Notes: generated from the letters alone by a model not told the origin. Positions 43,601-53,928 are shown, counted from the first letter of the stretch. The stretch is 64,000 nucleotides of DNA from Euclidia mi (GCA_944739405.2 OX123196.2:71013688-71077687); one strand, 5' to 3'. Numbers and translations are program-made.

Positions 43601-46600
43601 ATGCTGGCGCTGAGACGACTCGACAAGATACTCATACGAGTCACCACTAGAGCACCGACGCATACGGAGCATGTTCACGCTTTGTAAGTACTAGTAGTTT
43701 ATATAACTAGTCTGTTTAGACTAGGTCCGCACTCATGCTGGCGCTGTGACGACTCGACAAGATACTCATACGAGTCACCACTAGAGCACCGACGCATACG
43801 GAGCATGTTCACGCTTTGTAAGTACTAGTAGTTTATATAACTAGTCTGTTTAGACTAGGTCCGCACTCATGCTGGCGCTGAGACAACTCGACAAGATACT
43901 CATACGAGTCACCACTAGAGCACCGACGCATACGGATCATGTTCACGCTTTGTAAGTACTAGTAGTTTATATAACTAGTCTGTTTAGACTAGGTCCGCAC
44001 TCATGCTGGCGCTGAGACGACTCGACAAGATACTCATACGAGTCACCACTAGAGCACCGACGCATACGGAGCATGTTCACGCTTTGTAAGTACTAGTAGT
44101 TTATATAACTAGTCTGTTTAGACTAGGTCCGCACTCATGCTGGCGCTGAGACGACTCGACAAGATACTCATACGAGTCACCACTAGAGCACCGACGCATA
44201 CGGAGCATGTTCACGCTTTGTAAGTACTAGTAGTTTATATAACTAGTCTGTTTAGACTAGGTCCGCACTCATGCTGGCGCTGAGACGACTCGACAAGATA
44301 CTCATACGAGTCACCACTAGAGCACCGACGCATACGGAGCATGTTCACGCTTTGTAAGTACTAGTAGTTTATATAACTAGTCTGTTTAGACTAGGTCCGC
44401 ACTCATGCTGGCGCTGAGACGACTCGACAAGATACTCATACGAGTCACCACTAGAGCACCGACGCATACGGAGCATGTTCACGCTTTGTAAGTACTAGTA
44501 GTTTATATAACTAGTCTGTTTAGACTAGGTCCGCACTCATGCTGGCGCTGAGACAACTCGACAAGATACTCATACGAGTCACCACTAGAGCACCGACGCA
44601 TACGGATCATGTTCACGCTTTGTAAGTACTAGTAGTATATAACTAGTCTGTTTAGACTAGGTCCGCACTCATGCTGGCGCTGAGACGACTCGACAAGATA
44701 CTCATACGAGTCACCACTAGAGCACCGACGCATACGGAGCATGTTCACGCTTTGTAAGTACTAGTAGTTTATATAACTAGTCTGTTTAGACTAGGTCCGC
44801 ACTCATGCTGGCGCTGAGACGACTCGACAAGATACTCATACGAGTCACCACTAGAGCACCGACGCATACGGAGCATGTTCACGCTTTGTAAGTACTAGTA
44901 GTTTATATAACTAGTCTGTTTAGACTAGGTCCGCACTCATGCTGGCGCTGAGACGACTCGACAAGATACTCATACGAGTCACCACTAGAGCACCGACGCA
45001 TACGGAGCATGTTCACGCTTTGTAAGTACTAGTACTTTATATAACTAGTCTGTTTAGACTAGGTCCGCACTCATGCTGGCGCTGAGACGACTCGACAAGA
45101 TACTCATACGAGTCACCACTAGAGCACCGACGCATACGGAGCATGTTCACGCTTTGTAAGTACTAGTAGTTTATATAACTAGTCTGTTTAGACTAGGTCC
45201 GCACTCATGCTGGCGCTGAGACGACTCGACAAGATACTCATACGAGTCACCACTAGAGCACCGACGCATACGGAGCATGTTCACGCTTTGTAAGTACTAG
45301 TAGTTTATATAACTAGTCTGTTTAGACTAGGTCCGCACTCATGCTGGCGCTGAGACGACTCGACAAGATACTCATACGAGTCACCACTAGAGCACCGACG
45401 CATACGGAGCATGTTCACGCTTTGTAAGTACTAGTAGTTTATATAACTAGTCTGTTTAGACTAGGTCCGCACTCATGCTGGCGCTGAGACGACTCGACAA
45501 GATACTCATACGAGTCACCACTAGAGCACCGACGCATACGGAGCATGTTCACGCTTTGTAAGTACTAGTAGTTTATATAACTAGTCTGTTTAGACTAGGT
45601 CCGCACTCATGCTGGCGCTGTGACGACTCGACAAGATACTCATACGAGTCACCACTAGAGCACCGACGCATACGGAGCATGTTCACGCTTTGTAAGTACT
45701 AGTAGTTTATATAACTAGTCTGTTTAGACTAGGTCCGCACTCATGCTGGCGCTGAGACGACTCGACAAGATACTCATACGAGTCACCACTAGAGCACCGA
45801 CGCATACGGAGCATGTTCACGCTTTGTAAGTACTAGTAGTTTATATAACTAGTCTGTTTAGACTAGGTCCGCACTCATGCTGGCGCTGAGACGACTCGAC
45901 AAGATACTCATACGAGTCACCACTAGAGCACCGACGCATACGGAGCATGTTCACGCTTTGTAAGTACTAGTAGTTTATATAACTAGTCTGTTTAGACTAG
46001 GTCCGCACTCATGCTGGCGCTGAGACGACTCGACAAGATACTCATACGAGTCACCACTAGAGCACCGACGCATACGGAGCATGTTCACGCTTTGTAAGTA
46101 CTAGTAGTTTATATAACTAGTCTGTTTAGACTAGGTCCGCACTCATGCTGGCGCTGAGACGACTCGACAAGATACTCATACGAGTCACCACTAGAGCACC
46201 GACGCATACGGATCATGTTCACGCTTTGTAAGTACTAGTAGTTTATATAACTAGTCTGTTTAGACTAGGTCCGCACTCATGCTGGCGCTGAGACGACTCG
46301 ACAAGATACTCATACGAGTCACCACTAGAGCACCGACGCATACGGAGCATGTTCACGCTTTGTAAGTACTAGTAGTTTATATAACTAGTCTGTTTAGACT
46401 AGGTCCGCACTCATGCTGGCGCTGAGACGACTCGACAAGATACTCATACGAGTCACCACTAGAGCACCGACGCATACGGAGCATGTTCACGCTTTGTAAG
46501 TACTAGTAGTTTATATAACTAGTCTGTTTAGACTAGGTCCGCACTCATGCTGGCGCTGAGACGACTCGACAAGATACTCATACGAGTCACCACTAGAGCA

Positions 46601-47299
46601 CCGACGCATACGGAGCATGTTCACGCTTTGTAAGTACTAGTAGTTTATATAACTAGTCTGTTTAGACTAGGTCCGCACTCATGCTGGCGCTGAGACGACT
46701 CGACAAGATACTCATACGAGTCACCACTAGAGCACCGACGCATACGGATCATGTTCACGCTTTGTAAGTACTAGTAGTTTATATAACTAGTCTGTTTAGA
46801 CTAGGTCCGCACTCATGCTGGCGCTGAGACGACTCGACAAGATACTCATACGAGTCACCACTAGAGCACCGACGCATACGGAGCATGTTCACGCTTTGTA
46901 AGTACTAGTAGTTTATATAACTAGTCTGTTTAGACTAGGTCCGCACTCATGCTGGCGCTGAGACGACTCGACAAGATACTCATACGAGTCACCACTAGAG
47001 CACCGACGCATACGGAGCATGTTCACGCTTTGTAAGTACTAGTAGTTTATATAACTAGTCTGTTTAGACTAGGTCCGCACTCATGCTGGCGCTGAGACGA
47101 CTCGACAAGATACTCATACGAGTCACCACTAGAGCACCGACGCATACGGAGCATGTTCACGCTTTGTAAGTACTAGTAGTTTATATAACTAGACTGTTTA
47201 GACTAGGTCCGCACTCATGCTGGCGCTGAGACGACTCGACAAGATACTCATACGAGTCACCACTAGAGCACCGACGCATACGGAGTATGTGCATGCCTT
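37563..47299 (+). repeat. 134-bp exon-plus-donor tandem array, 72 periods
   Basis: The unit is 93 bases of laminin exon 7 (GTCCGCACTCATGCTGGCGC ...) plus a 41-base intron segment (GTAAGTACTAGTAGTTTATA ... GACTAG). From the first unit boundary (37561) to the last (47205) is 9,644 bases. That is 72 x 134 minus four, explained by two units that each lost two bases (near 42762 and 44635). There are 73 copies of the 93-base exon part. Units are almost all identical. Rare variants include CTGTGACG for CTGAGACG, GACAACTC for GACGACTC, GGATCATG for GGAGCATG, and CATAAGG. Reading through any donor meets TAA at once, and 134 is not a multiple of three, so the array is not an open reading frame. Confidence 0.97.
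47207..47299 (+). pseudogene. terminal, diverged copy of the exon 7 segment
   Basis: The last exon copy differs from all others near its 3' end: GAGTATGTGCATGCCTTG replaces GAGCATGTTCACGCTTTG. This gives one amino-acid change (His to Tyr) and otherwise synonymous changes. Its donor continues GTAAGTTCTTTTATAG, not GTAAGTACTAGTAG. Frame and donor are intact. It may be an older duplicate, or the original exon end. Confidence 0.8.
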
Positions 47300-47321
47300 G
47301 TAAGTTCTTTTATAGAATCAC

Positions 47322-47347
47322 GACTGTATCCCCGAGGGGATACAGTC
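47322..47347. repeat. 12-bp inverted repeat just after the array
   Basis: GACTGTATCCCC, two bases, GGGGATACAGTC, starting 22 bases after the donor of the last array copy. An identical hairpin is present after the second array. Confidence 0.9.
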
Positions 47348-47357
47348 CACCTGCATC

Positions 47358-47475
47358 CTGATTTGTCTCTGCATCACCCAATCGTTGACTGGTAGAGAAT
47401 GCCTTGGGACATTAATTCCGCCTTTGTACAAATCATTTCGTTTTTTACAAGAAGTATTAAATTAATAAATAAATT
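47358..47475 (+). mobile_element. solo LINE 3' end
   Basis: CTCTGCATCACCCAATCGTT GACTGGTAGAGAATGCCTT and CCGCCTTTGTACAAATC with an (AATA)n tail match the 3' UTR of the LINE at 29229-29328. It is a severely 5'-truncated relative. Confidence 0.75.
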
Positions 47476-47571
47476 GGCAGAGGCAATAGAACGCCACTTG
47501 CTTCTGTCCTTACAAACCTCACGCGCTTCTTCTACATTTATTACTCTTTTCATATATGCTTTCTGCGGTTC

Positions 47572-47795
47572 TACCTGTAACCCTGAAGGGGTAGGCAGAA
47601 GTGTATAACGCCCCGTTTCACAATGTTATGAATTTGTACGTCTCACGTAATATATTTACCGAGCTCTTTGCGAGACTCCGTGCTGTAACTGAGAATTCTG
47701 AAAAACCCAGTAACACTTTTACTCAACCAAAATCGAATCCGGGACCTCCCGATCAGCAGACGCATTCGCTATCCACTAGACTAGTTGTCGTATGA
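47572..47795 (-). mobile_element. SINE (family B), near-complete, decayed
   Basis: On the minus strand: tRNA-like head (AGTCTAGTGGATAGCGAATG), B box remnant, TACTGGGTTTTTCAGAATTC, CTCAGTTACAGCACGGAGTC, and CTGCCTACCCCTTCAGGGTT. Confidence 0.75.
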
Positions 47796-47844
47796 TTGAT
47801 TCAGATTCTTAGTTCGTTTTTTATCTTTCCTAATAATTAAGTCT

Positions 47845-48068
47845 GTGTGGTGACGGATTAAGAATACGGAATGTCACCACCCCATATCATCCCATGGGTG
47901 TCGTAAGAGCCGACAGAGGGAGCAGATTATGCAGAGAACAGCACTGTAAGAGAAGGAAAACTTGATACATACCCTATACCAACCCGTTTGGCCAGCGTGG
48001 TATAGTAGGCCAATTCCTAAAGGAGAGACCTAGTCCAGCAGTGGACTGTTAAAGGCTGATGATGATTT
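47845..48068 (+). repeat. interspersed repeat family A, copy 4
   Basis: GTGTGGTGACGGATTAAGAA through GGACTGTTAAAGGCTGATGA. It has a short deletion in the CCTTTCAAAGGAG block relative to the other copies and lies 70 bases upstream of laminin exon 8. Confidence 0.85.
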
Positions 48069-48138
48069 ATACTTTTTATGCACAATTTTATATAAGCGAA
48101 GTTTATAATGCAAATAACTTATAACTTTCTTCCACCAG

Positions 48139-48400
48139 GCTCCTCAACGTATCTCTAGACACCGCCATCCCGGGCCTAAGCCGGTCCGAGCCAGCGCTAG
48201 GCGTGGAAGTGTGCGCGTGCCCCCGAGGGTACGCGGCCACCTCGTGCCAGGAGCCCGCGGTGGGCTTCTGGATGCCGCCGCCCACCGTCCACATGACGTC
48301 CGTGGAGGGGACCATTGTGATCAAGCTGGAGGGGGATGCCCAGCCCTGCTTCTGTAATGGAAGGGCGAAGGAGTGCGCGCCTGATTCTGGAGATTGTTTG
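48139..48400 (+). CDS. laminin subunit alpha, exon 8 (L4 end and following LE)
   Basis: With the split Leu codon it reads LLNVSLDTAIPGLSRSEPAL, GVEVCACPRGYAATSCQEPA, VGFWMPPPTVHMTSVEGTIV, IKLEGDAQPCFCNGRAKECA, PDSGDCL. NVSLDTA closes the L4 fold. VEVCxCPxGYxxxSCQ resumes the LE module interrupted by L4. After an unusual 30-residue insert (GFWMPPP...LEGDA) a new LE starts at CFCNGRAKEC. Acceptor CCACCAG, donor TTG/GTAAGT, ending in phase 0. No further laminin exon is found in the window, so the chain continues elsewhere. Confidence 0.92.
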
Positions 48401-48413
48401 GTAAGTACCATAT

Positions 48414-48560
48414 AAAGCTTGGAGAGTCTATTTATTTCAATGCGCTATTCTCAGGAACTACTGGTTCGATTTGAAATATTTTTGTGTTGGATAGCCCATT
48501 TATCGAGGAGGAACCCATTGTGTGGAGCGATAGCCCTAAATATCGCGGATGTAACCACCT
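48414..48560 (-). mobile_element. Helitron-like repeat family 1
   Basis: AATGCGCTATTCTCAGGAAC, TGGTTCGATTTGAAATATTT and TAAATATCGCGGATGTAACC follow the 24232-24405 layout. It starts only 13 bases after the laminin exon 8 donor. Confidence 0.6.
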
Positions 48561-49130
48561 CGCGATTAATTGCCACGACGTTTTGGGATAGGTTTCTTCA
48601 GCTGTGGGCACCGGCTGCAATCTTTGCAACGCTGATAAGTTCTGCAGACACTGGCACTATACCTAGTTAAAAATCATGTCGCCATTAATTTAAGATTTAA
48701 CTCTCCATAGCACACTGTGTTTAGATTTCATTGTAATAATAAGGATGTCAATCAATTTGTAGAGCATAAGGCGAAATAGATTGTTTCGAAATGCTCTACC
48801 GTGCATGTGCGACGAACTAGTCGTAATTGGACTAATACAACTGTTGAGGAATCCGTAGTAAGCTAGCTAATATAGAAAAGATAAATGCAATTACCTCAAT
48901 CTTTTTGAAAATGGGATTTGAAACCTTTGTTTAATTTTGGATGTCTAATAATTCTCCATAACGCTGTTAAAAGACATTTGAAGTCTACCAATGCATACTA
49001 AAGCAGCGTTATGGGCTATGACCTTATCATATACTTTCTCACAGTTAGAAGAGACCCATGCCCAGCAGTAGCACAGTTTATAATTTGGGCTGATATTAAA
49101 ATAAGACCATTGGAATAATATAGAATAACA
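48561..49130. other. intergenic or intronic stretch
   Basis: 48930-49115 is a decayed relative of the SINE-like repeat at 17005-17350 (GGGCTGATATTAAA end). The rest is unassigned. Confidence 0.4.
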
Positions 49131-49135
49131 TATTA

Positions 49136-49141
49136 TTTATT
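49136..49141 (-). terminator. poly(A) signal of the esterase gene
   Basis: AATAAA on the minus strand, 30 bases past the esterase stop codon. Confidence 0.7.
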
Positions 49142-49170
49142 CATACAAATTACATTGAAATCTTTGGCGT

Positions 49171-49357
49171 TCACGGATCGTAGACAACAGAATTCTTCAT
49201 ATAATTGTACCAGAAGAGGTCCCAGAAAGCCATACGTCTCTGGAACACGCGATCATCCATGGACATATGTACGTCTATGTTCAAGTATTGCCTGTCTGTG
49301 CCGGTCACTGGCATCCATTTTACAGGCAGTAGCTCCGTTACTTCAGGGGTAGGATTG
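49171..49357 (-). CDS. carboxylesterase, last exon
   Basis: With the two bases GG from the previous exon it reads GNPTPEVTELLPVKWMPVTG, TDRQYLNIDVHMSMDDRVFQ, RRMAFWDLFWYNYMKNSVVY, DP, stop. GNPTPxxTxLLPVxWxPxT, then YLxIDxxMxM, then RxxFWDxxY is the usual C-terminal stretch of lepidopteran esterases, ending shortly after the FWDxxY motif. The acceptor is TTATATTTCCAG (minus). A poly(A) signal follows 30 bases later. This exon is too short to stand out as an ORF and was found by matching splice phase. Confidence 0.88.
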
Positions 49358-49968
49358 CTGGAAATATAAATATTTGATTAGGAAACTGCTGCAGGAAATG
49401 CTGTTTAAAAGGCTAGAATCCGAGTTGTAAAAGTGCTTACGGTATTTTCTTAAATACAAAGCCTGCCATCGGAATTAATCCTGGATAGCAAGAAACTTTT
49501 ATAAAAAAAATAACGAAAACAACTTCTACCTTTGAGTACAATTAAAGACACAACAACGAATTAATAAGATGTTATAGAGATAAAAATGCCTGCTAAGATG
49601 TTATCAGCTTCGTTATATAAATATGCTATCTCTGGCAAGTATGACTTAGGCAGAACAGTTACTTATCACCGTTATATACATGAGAGTTGCGAATCGAACC
49701 CAGTTCTACAAGATGTAATATATCAGAGAACACAAAATAACTAAAAATATTTTTAGGGTATTTTACAAACGCTCTTATACTATACTAGCATAGAGAACAA
49801 CCACTAAATTTCACAAAATTATGGTTCTATGTAAGTATCAAAGTCACGGCAAGTGTTGCATCGACCGACCGACGTCGGTTAAACCGCTGTGACATCTCTA
49901 CATCAAAAACCCACCACAATATTTAACGTACTTCCTGTTAATATTATATTCTTATAGTCATTACTCAC
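49358..49968. other. esterase intron
   Basis: 611 bases between the last two esterase exons, AT-rich. A scrap around 49680-49700 resembles a tRNA-like SINE head on the minus strand, much decayed. Confidence 0.6.
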
Positions 49969-51194
49969 CCAAACATAACAAAGTTGGCCCATAACATCGT
50001 CATTCTATCTCGAATCTTGAACTGTTCATCTCCTTCCAACGCTGTTTGCCATTCAAACAAATACTTCAGCTCTTCTGTATGCGCAGCGCCTGATCCACTG
50101 ATATTCTTATACGGACTACCACCAACATAAGAAAACAAATACTTATATACAGCGGGACACCCCAATTCCATATATTTATCAACAGATCGTTCCTCCGCAT
50201 GGTTTACGACGAAATCTGAAGATGCCTCACTTAGTTCCAAAACAGTGTCCGGTCCAATCGGCTTGCCCCCTAAATAGAACTCTCTAAGAATCCCACTTAG
50301 TACTTCCAGCTGCTTCTTCTTAAAATTAAAGTTCTTCTTCAAACCGTCATAGAAAACATCGCCTAGTTTATCAAAGTACTCCTGCGGTTGGTTAGCGTAA
50401 GCAAAAAGCAGTTCCATACTAGTATATCCAATCATGATTTTAGTATTATTAACTCGGCTTGGGTTGTGCAAGTGGAAGGGGTCTATTGTGACGAAATTCT
50501 TTACACCTTTGAACTTCTTCTCTTTGCATACAGTCATTGGTAGGGTTAGGTTTAATGCTGCAGCCATTACTGCTTGAGGGTCCTTTTTAGCTAGGAGTCG
50601 TAAAGCCTCGTCTGTTTTGGAGACGTTGAGGCCTAAAAATTGAGCGATTTTGACAGCAGCTAGTCGATCAGGCTTGACGTAGAAACCTTCATCGAAAATA
50701 GATCCACTTTGCACAATTGCTTTATCGAATAACGTTTCATATTCCGAATACAGGTGTAGGTCTACCGCCCCTCCTCCATAACTCTCACCAGCAATAGTAA
50801 CTTTTTGTGCATCTCCACCGAACGCAGCAATGTTTTTCTTCACCCACCTCAAAGCATCGATCTGGTCTTTCATACCCTGATTGCCTGGTACTCGAGGGTC
50901 ATTCAGACAAAAGAACCCGTACGGACCCATTCTGTAGTTGGCTGTGATAACGATTATTCCTCGTTTGACCAAATGTTGGCCACCATACTCGCCACTGCTG
51001 CCGAAAGCGAAACCTCCTCCATGGAACCACACCAATATTGGCAGTTGGCTGTTGGATTTGGCCGTGCTTGGCACGTATATATTGAGGATAAGACATTGCA
51101 GTGTGTTGCTCATTTGGAAAGCCGCTTGTGGGCATAATATTGAGGAATCATTGGCGTTGAATGGTGTTTGAAACTTCGGGTGTTCGATGCTGTT
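49969..51194 (-). CDS. type-B carboxylesterase, main exon
   Basis: It hydrolyses carboxylic esters (alpha/beta-hydrolase fold) and is probably secreted. The exon starts NSIEHPKFQTPFNANDSSIL with the conserved Cys-Pro-Gln that follows. It then has CLILNIYVP, the oxyanion-hole HGGGF, a YRMGPYGFF segment, NQGMKDQIDALRWVKKNIAA and FGGD. The nucleophile elbow is GESYGG (Ser present; GESAGG is usual). IVQSGS and the acid residue region GYTSMELLF follow, then the histidine in GAAHTEEL. All three catalytic positions are present. It ends GG/GTGAGT. The conserved exon start lies upstream of the internal Met at 51113. GESxGG, not GQSAG, argues against juvenile hormone esterase. Alpha-type or antennal-type esterase is more likely. 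Confidence 0.9.
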
Positions 51195-51257
51195 CTGTAA
51201 TGAAATTTGAATTTTATTGATTAATTATCACGTATATATATTAAGTCAAGTCAGGAT

Positions 51258-51335
51258 CGTTGCAAATGGCGTTCCGTAGTCTATGCCTACCCCTCCGGGA
51301 AACAGGCGTACGTCTATGTATGTATGTATGTATAT
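51258..51335 (+). mobile_element. RTE-like LINE 3'-end fragment
   Basis: AGGATCGTTGCAAATGGCGT TCCGTAGTCTATGCCTACCC CTCCGGGAAACAGGCG and (TATG)n. It matches the end of the LINE at 9875-9945 except for a 3-base deletion. Confidence 0.7.
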
Positions 51336-51556
51336 TAAGCACTAAATATATTTTTTTAGATTTTCTATCTTAATCGTTGACGTTGATTTTGGGATACTGA
51401 AAAAGAAAAAAAAATATTCTCAACACGCACACAAGTAAAAATCACAATAAAGACAAAAATAGTACCTACAAGAAAACAATAAACAGAACAGGGCATAGTT
51501 CAGCATTAATTTGTCAGGCAGATGCCGCGCAAACATATATACACTATAAAATAATA

Positions 51557-51705
51557 CATACATACATACATATCGTCACGCCTTTTATCCCCGAAGGGGT
51601 AGGCAGAGGTGTATTTCTACACCCACTTTTCGCCAGATATACTTTAGTCCCACGTAATAAGGGGCGAGCTTATTGCCGTACCGGGCAATAAGCTCGCCCC
51701 TTATT
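51557..51705 (-). mobile_element. SINE (family B) 3' fragment ending in a snap-back hairpin
   Basis: (CATA)n, ATCGTCACGCCTTTTATCCC and CTTTAGTCCCACGTAATAAG are the normal SINE 3' half. At its inner end, 51656-51677 is exactly inverted at 51684-51705 (22-base stem, loop GTACCG), so the SINE folds back onto itself. Confidence 0.8.
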
Positions 51706-51793
51706 AAAATAATACAATGAAATAAACATAGCAGTGAGGATACCCATACATACTATAGACAAATAAATAAAAATAACATATACCTACATATTA

Positions 51794-51803
51794 TACACAC
51801 AAT

Positions 51804-51884
<81 letters not shown>

Positions 51885-51998
51885 CACACCCCTCGCCGTG
51901 CATTACGAGTACGCAGACAGTTCACAAGCAAACTTAATAACAAAATAAAATAATATTTACAACTGTAACAGCAACTGTGCACACACACACACACACGT
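51794..51998. repeat. (CA)n and (TA)n microsatellites
   Basis: (CA)n at 51794-51818, (TA)n of about 31 repeats at 51819-51880, and (CA)n again at 51978-51996. The open frame over this stretch is a by-product of the repeats. Confidence 0.95.
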
Positions 51999-52079
51999 GC
52001 TCTAGATAGCATGGGACGTGATAGTTATAACTATAACAAAGATGTGTTTATATTCGTTATACCTAGCTGGCGCTGCGTG

Positions 52080-52268
52080 TCAATAACACATAGGTACGTG
52101 TTTTTTGAAAGTATTCACTGTTTTGAGTAATCTAAAAGGTGGTGGTAAGTTATTCCATATCTTAGAAGCAGCGTAGCGGAAGCTGCCCCTAAAAGCGTTC
52201 GTCTTATGAGGCAGTATGGACAGCTGTAAGGAGCACTGCCTTCTTGCGCATTCTCGGCCATTAGCCAC
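52080..52268 (-). pseudogene. LINE reverse transcriptase C-terminal fragment
   Basis: The minus frame reads CSLQLSILPHKTNAFRGSFR, YAASKIWNNLPPPFRLLKTV, NTFKKHVPMCY, stop. P-x-x-x-xxxFxxSFRYxAxKxWNxLPxxxRxxxxxxxFKKxL is the common C-terminus of Jockey/CR1-group elements. Nothing upstream is left of the catalytic domain. Confidence 0.75.
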
Positions 52269-52270
52269 CC

Positions 52271-52705
52271 AACTTAGTTAGTCGTATAAATAAATGGGCT
52301 CTTTAAAGTTGACTACGTTAAACATAAGTGTGGCCAAAATATGTAGTTTGCGTCCTACTGCTATAAATTATTTTAAGGTATAAGTGTGAGTAGTTTAGCT
52401 GTCTTACAAATATGCGCGAAGAACGGTGTCTTACTAAGAACATAGTGTTACAATAATTGCATAGAACTTCGTGAAAATAGTAGAATTGTTTACGTAGTTT
52501 TCAATAATATTAATATTTATCCTCATTATATATAACGTTGCGGTTTTTTCCTCATTATATATCTCTACTACTCTAGTCTAGAGGAACTTGTTATTAATAA
52601 TATAATTGAGCAAAAACGAAGATATCAGTTATCATTGACATTTATACTCTTAAGTATATGTCAATATATATATCGATGTCAGTAATCAATTGAAACGTAT
52701 AAACA
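52271..52705. other. gene-free esterase intron
   Basis: AT-rich. Two TCCTCATTATATAT phrases at 52519 and 52550 form a small direct repeat. No gene. Confidence 0.5.
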
Positions 52706-52709
52706 TATT

Positions 52710-53928
52710 CCGTCTTACTTATAAAAATGTCGTTGAGTGTGACTTAGCCACCTCCCAGCTGAACAGCTGTCAAGCATTTAAACAACACTTTAATTTTCGT
52801 TACTTATAAACGTTGATTAGCTGTTCTTTAGCTGAGTAACTGATAAAGAACGATACACATACGAGATGGCCACAGATTATAGCCAAAATAGGCGACTAAA
52901 TAACGCAATTGAACGAACACGCTTGGCTATTTTGTATCTAGGAGTCCAGTCTCCATGGCAACGGTATTATATCATAGATTATGACAGAATATGACAATTA
53001 ACAAAAAGTCCCAGAGCTGGTGAACAATTTTGGATACCTATTTTTTTGAAACACGAGAAATATTGATAAAATTTGAAATTTACGTAAGTTATTTTTTCTA
53101 TTATTGCACTTTATTTGAGATTCAATATAGATGCTTAAGGGTATTATACTAATTACGTATGTATTTTTGTTTTTCATAAAAAGATGTAATAAATGTTCTT
53201 TTTTGATTATTGTTATTACTTAGGATGGAATTATATATTTACTCCGAAAACATTATTGAAAGACCGCATGAGTGCCCTATGTCGTGCTTTCGCGAGAGCC
53301 CACCGCGTTGCAATTCGCAGTAACCTTGAGCAGAGATATACAGCCAATATAAGCTCTCCTTATAAAAAAGTAATCTAAGAATGACTAACTTTTTTTTGCC
53401 TGTACAAAGATTCAAGTGCTTGTAGGGAGCCGCTACACGTCAACTAGACCTCGACTATCTAATTTAGGTTCATTTCAGAACAATCACAGAATTTACTGTA
53501 ATGCCTCAATTGGGTATGTTACCAAAAATTGTTTACCAGCTCTCCTACTATTATGTTGTTCTAAAAAAATCGGCAAGAAATAATTTATAACTATACAAGT
53601 TAAATCTGCTATATAATTTTGGAAATCTGCTAGATCGTCAAAACCCATGTTTAATTATAAGTAAACAACGTTAAAATTGAAAGAAATGCAAATAATTATT
53701 TTTAACAATGTATATTATGTCATTGATCGAACAGCTGTTTCAAGTAAAAGCCGCCATTGTGCCTCTCAGCAACATTTAAACAAGGTCCCGGTGTTGTTTA
53801 AATTTGACAGCTATTTAAGCGTCACTTAGTGGCTGCTAAACGCTAAACAGGGTTTATAGGTAAGGTTTTTGCTAATCAGCCTCTCAGCAGTCGTTTAAAA
53901 TTTTGACTAACGTTTATAAGTAAGAGGG
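52710..53928. mobile_element. candidate TIR element (CTTACTTATAAA ends)
   Basis: The left end CCGTCTTACTTATAAAAATG and the inverted right end CCCTCTTACTTATAAACGTT match over the first 16 bases with one mismatch. About 60 to 100 bases inward both arms contain AGCTGTCAA...ATTTAAACAACAC, so the similarity continues in decayed form. ATT flanks both sides (52707-52709, 53929-53931), a possible 3-base duplication. No transposase frame is recognised. Confidence 0.5.

Larger units (their letters stand above)
51195..51780. other. esterase intron, proximal part
   Basis: Holds the LINE tail at 51258-51335 and the folded SINE at 51557-51705. Otherwise AT-rich. Confidence 0.6.

Noticed and set aside
37563..47299. 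CRISPR-like or protein-coding tandem repeat
   Set aside because: There are no spacers between units, the host is an animal, and 134 is not a multiple of three with TAA directly after each exon copy. The array is a duplicated exon-intron segment.
51791..52012. Minus-strand ORF rich in Tyr-Ile and Cys-Val
   Set aside because: It is a translation of the (TA)n and (CA)n microsatellites.
53193..53378. 61-codon frame inside the candidate TIR element
   Set aside because: Short, with no recognisable transposase pattern, and no support beyond being open.
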